NCBI GenBank assembly: GCA_017472085.1
Contig: JAFUQZ010000020.1
Span: forward strand, 1-64,000
Origin: Akkermansia sp.
GTDB taxonomy: Bacteria > Verrucomicrobiota > Verrucomicrobiia > Verrucomicrobiales > Akkermansiaceae
Direction: 5' to 3'
Length of the DNA: 64,000 bases
Shown here: piece after piece, positions 62,142-64,000 of the stretch
Layout of the letters: every line of letters begins with the position of its first letter
How positions within the stretch are numbered: the first letter of the stretch is position 1
The notes under the pieces: generated by a model
What the model saw: only the letters and a program-made list of their open reading frames with translations
What the model was told of the DNA's origin: nothing
The model's database searches: none
Made by a program: the position numbers and the translations under genes

Positions 62142-64000
62142 AAATCCAGTTGGTAACCAATGACGCCGTTGACTTCGGAGTAATCCGATGCTATCTCGAA
62201 TGACACATCCAGGAAGAGAGCCCCGGAATCTACCCCGATGGGAACGATAATGCCGGCACCCAGCTCCAGGCCCACCATCCCCAGTTCTGCGCTGCGGACA
62301 TGAGCACCCGCCGTGGGCAGAGCCAGCAGAGAAGATGAGATGGCGGCATCCCTGTCACCGGCACGCAGTTTGAGCAGTGCCCGCCCCTCCACACGGGAAC
62401 GACGGTTGTACAGGGTCTCACCGGCAGAGCCGACAAAACGCCCGCCCAGTCCGAAGGTGACGGCCGTCATATCCGAATCCCCGAAACGGAGCCCGGCATC
62501 GCTTCCGCTTTCGTTGTACCCCTCCAGGGATGTATGGGAGAAGGCTGCATTGACCAGGGGTTGCAGGATAACATCCTGCGTCTCGTTGAGCGGAATCTGA
62601 TACGCCACCTCATAGAGGAAGCCGAATCCCATGCCGTCGGTCTTGCCTTCTGTATGGAACTGCGGCATCCGGCGTGACAACTCCGTGTCCGCAATGCCCA
62701 GAGTTGCCACAAACGAGTGTACCCAGTTAATGGTGGCATAGCGAGCAAAGGCGTTGATATAGAAGAAATCCAGGTTACCATGGGCCGATTCTGCGGATTT
62801 GGCATCAAAATCACCATGCATGTAGCTGAATGCCAGGCCCGTGGTCAGGCAGGGCGTTGTATCGACCGCCATGCCGACCGTTCCGCCCCAGGTGGAGAGC
62901 GTATAACCGGGCGTTGTTCCGCTGCGATTGAGGTGGGAATAGTCGCCCTCCGCATTCACCCACGCGTGAAACGCGGGCAATTCCGGGATATTTCCCTGAC
63001 AGGGATCGGGATTCATTCCCATGGTCGCGACTCGGTTTCGCATCGCTCTCAACTGCCTCTCCATATCGCCGGAGACCGCCGCGCTCATCGCGGCAGCAGA
63101 GGCACCGGTGACAGCCGCCATCAAATCGTTTGCCGCTTCACGCCCGTCATACTGAATCTGATTGTCCAGAGCATCCAGCACCGATGCCAGGTCGGAATAC
63201 TGTTCACGATTTGCCTGCGGGTTGATGTAAAGCAGCGTTTGATCCATCATGCCCAGCCCCTGATTGCCCTCTGAGCTCAGCGGCGCGAGATTCGAGCTGT
63301 AATACCGGGTTTCCCTATCCACCCGAATCGTGCCGTCTGCCGCGATACGTGCGTTGGTATAATACTTTTCAAGAAGAGTTTTCACCTCCGCATCGCCCTG
63401 TAATTCAACCCGATTATTCTGAAGGGTTCCGCCCTCTGCCAGATGAGCCAGCACCAGATTCTGCGTTGCCGCAGTCGTTACCGGGAGAGCATTTCCGGTC
63501 TGCGCTTCATCGGCGAGCATATTCACCTGTACCCGGTTGCCCGTCATCGTCACCGGGCCGGATATCACCACCGGCGCAGCATTCGTTCCCAGAGTGGCCG
63601 CACTCTCATACGCCCCCAGAGAGAATGTGATGGACGAATCAGTAATGGATGAAGGTTCCGTGAGCGTCAGCTGATGATGTTGCACAGACCCCGATGCATC
63701 CGTAGCTGTATTGAGCAGGGTTATCGCAGACATCTCCGCCTGTAACTCCCGGAGCATCGCATCGGCCGCACCAAAATCCAGCGTTGTGTCGGATTCCTGC
63801 GTAAACAAGCTGAGGTCGCGCCCGGGGCGCAGCGTCTGAGCGCTTTGCGGGCGGGCATGAATGACCGCGTCATTGTAACTGCCGTAATAAACGCTTCCCT
63901 GACCGATGATATGCAGTTCTCCGCTCAGAATCGCGTTTTCATCACCCACAAGAGCACCGAGCGCCAACGGCTGATTCGTGGCCACGACAGCCATGGCGTT
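62138..64000 (-). CDS. autotransporter, 5' end beyond the window
   Basis: At least 618 residues visible from the ATG at 63994, and the frame stays open to the window edge, so the N-terminus with its signal peptide is missing. The visible passenger part is beta-rich (LGTNAAPVVISGPVTMTGNRV). The C-terminal about 280 residues (from LPAFHAWVNAEGDY) are a type V beta-barrel ending in the aromatic VIGYQLDF. It overlaps the end of hemW by 4 nt in convergent orientation. Confidence 0.88.
   Translation of the reverse strand, partial: NAMAVVATNQPLALGALVGDENAILSGELHIIGQGSVYYGSYNDAVIHARPQSAQTLRPGRDLSLFTQESDTTLDFGAADAMLRELQAEMSAITLLNTATDASGSVQHHQLTLTEPSSITDSSITFSLGAYESAATLGTNAAPVVISGPVTMTGNRVQVNMLADEAQTGNALPVTTAATQNLVLAHLAEGGTLQNNRVELQGDAEVKTLLEKYYTNARIAADGTIRVDRETRYYSSNLAPLSSEGNQGLGMMDQTLLYINPQANREQYSDLASVLDALDNQIQYDGREAANDLMAAVTGASAAAMSAAVSGDMERQLRAMRNRVATMGMNPDPCQGNIPELPAFHAWVNAEGDYSHLNRSGTTPGYTLSTWGGTVGMAVDTTPCLTTGLAFSYMHGDFDAKSAESAHGNLDFFYINAFARYATINWVHSFVATLGIADTELSRRMPQFHTEGKTDGMGFGFLYEVAYQIPLNETQDVILQPLVNAAFSHTSLEGYNESGSDAGLRFGDSDMTAVTFGLGGRFVGSAGETLYNRRSRVEGRALLKLRAGDRDAAISSSLLALPTAGAHVRSAELGMVGLELGAGIIVPIGVDSGALFLDVSFEIASDYSEVNGVIGYQLDF

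Overview
The window looks like chromosomal DNA of a Gram-negative, envelope-complex bacterium. It has autotransporters, an OprB-type porin, lipoproteins and a complete type I secretion system. It most resembles a Verrucomicrobiota member of the Akkermansia type. That placement is an inference from gene content, the many autotransporters and the integrase style; no marker gene here proves it. Most genes are single or in short operons. Many start codons lie only 6-12 nt downstream of a recognisable -10 box, so much of the transcriptome may be leaderless or nearly so.

Region 1 (1-7.0 kb) is visibly A+T-richer and island-like. It holds a small membrane protein, an IS630-family element inserted between two genes, an M48 peptidase with a zinc ribbon, a dynamin-like GTPase and a sigma-70-like factor. 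A tyrosine recombinase is divergent from these; it carries an in-frame repeat insertion and has a duplicated 3' end behind it. Region 2 (7.0-35.2 kb) is ordinary housekeeping: proS, an M50 protease, a Gfo/Idh/MocA oxidoreductase, a CDF transporter, malQ, envelope proteins, valS, a MarR regulator, pgeF, a 5-FCL, cmk, plsC, recF, nagZ-pyrE, aroD-metalloprotease-argJ, trxB, a Sel1 lipoprotein, an MFS transporter and a TolC-like lipoprotein.

Region 3 (34-54 kb) is a secretion locus. It has the TolC-like outer-membrane channel, a HlyD adaptor, an ABC exporter with degenerate C39-like domains, a 93-aa protein and a 3905-aa secreted protein. The giant protein is a mosaic of beta-helix, CARDB, PPC, FG-GAP and fibronectin-III modules. 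It contains a cysteine-peptidase domain whose catalytic motifs match the IgG-cleaving IdeS family (MEROPS C66). A classical autotransporter lies just upstream.

Region 4 (54-64 kb) has a repeat-rich intergenic region, an OprB-like porin, a second non-coding stretch, queE, a low-molecular-weight phosphatase, uvrB with an insertion, a tRNA-Lys/Lys/Thr cluster, nagB, hemW and a 5'-truncated autotransporter at the window edge.

Repeated short palindromes are the main unexplained signal. GCATTnnnAATGC occurs as two inverted pairs, at 5.4 and 54.0 kb, with one copy of each pair sitting in a promoter spacer. GCAAG/CTTGC palindromes overlap the -35 boxes of valS and trxB. CCCAAA/TTTGGG-type palindromes occur at three sites.
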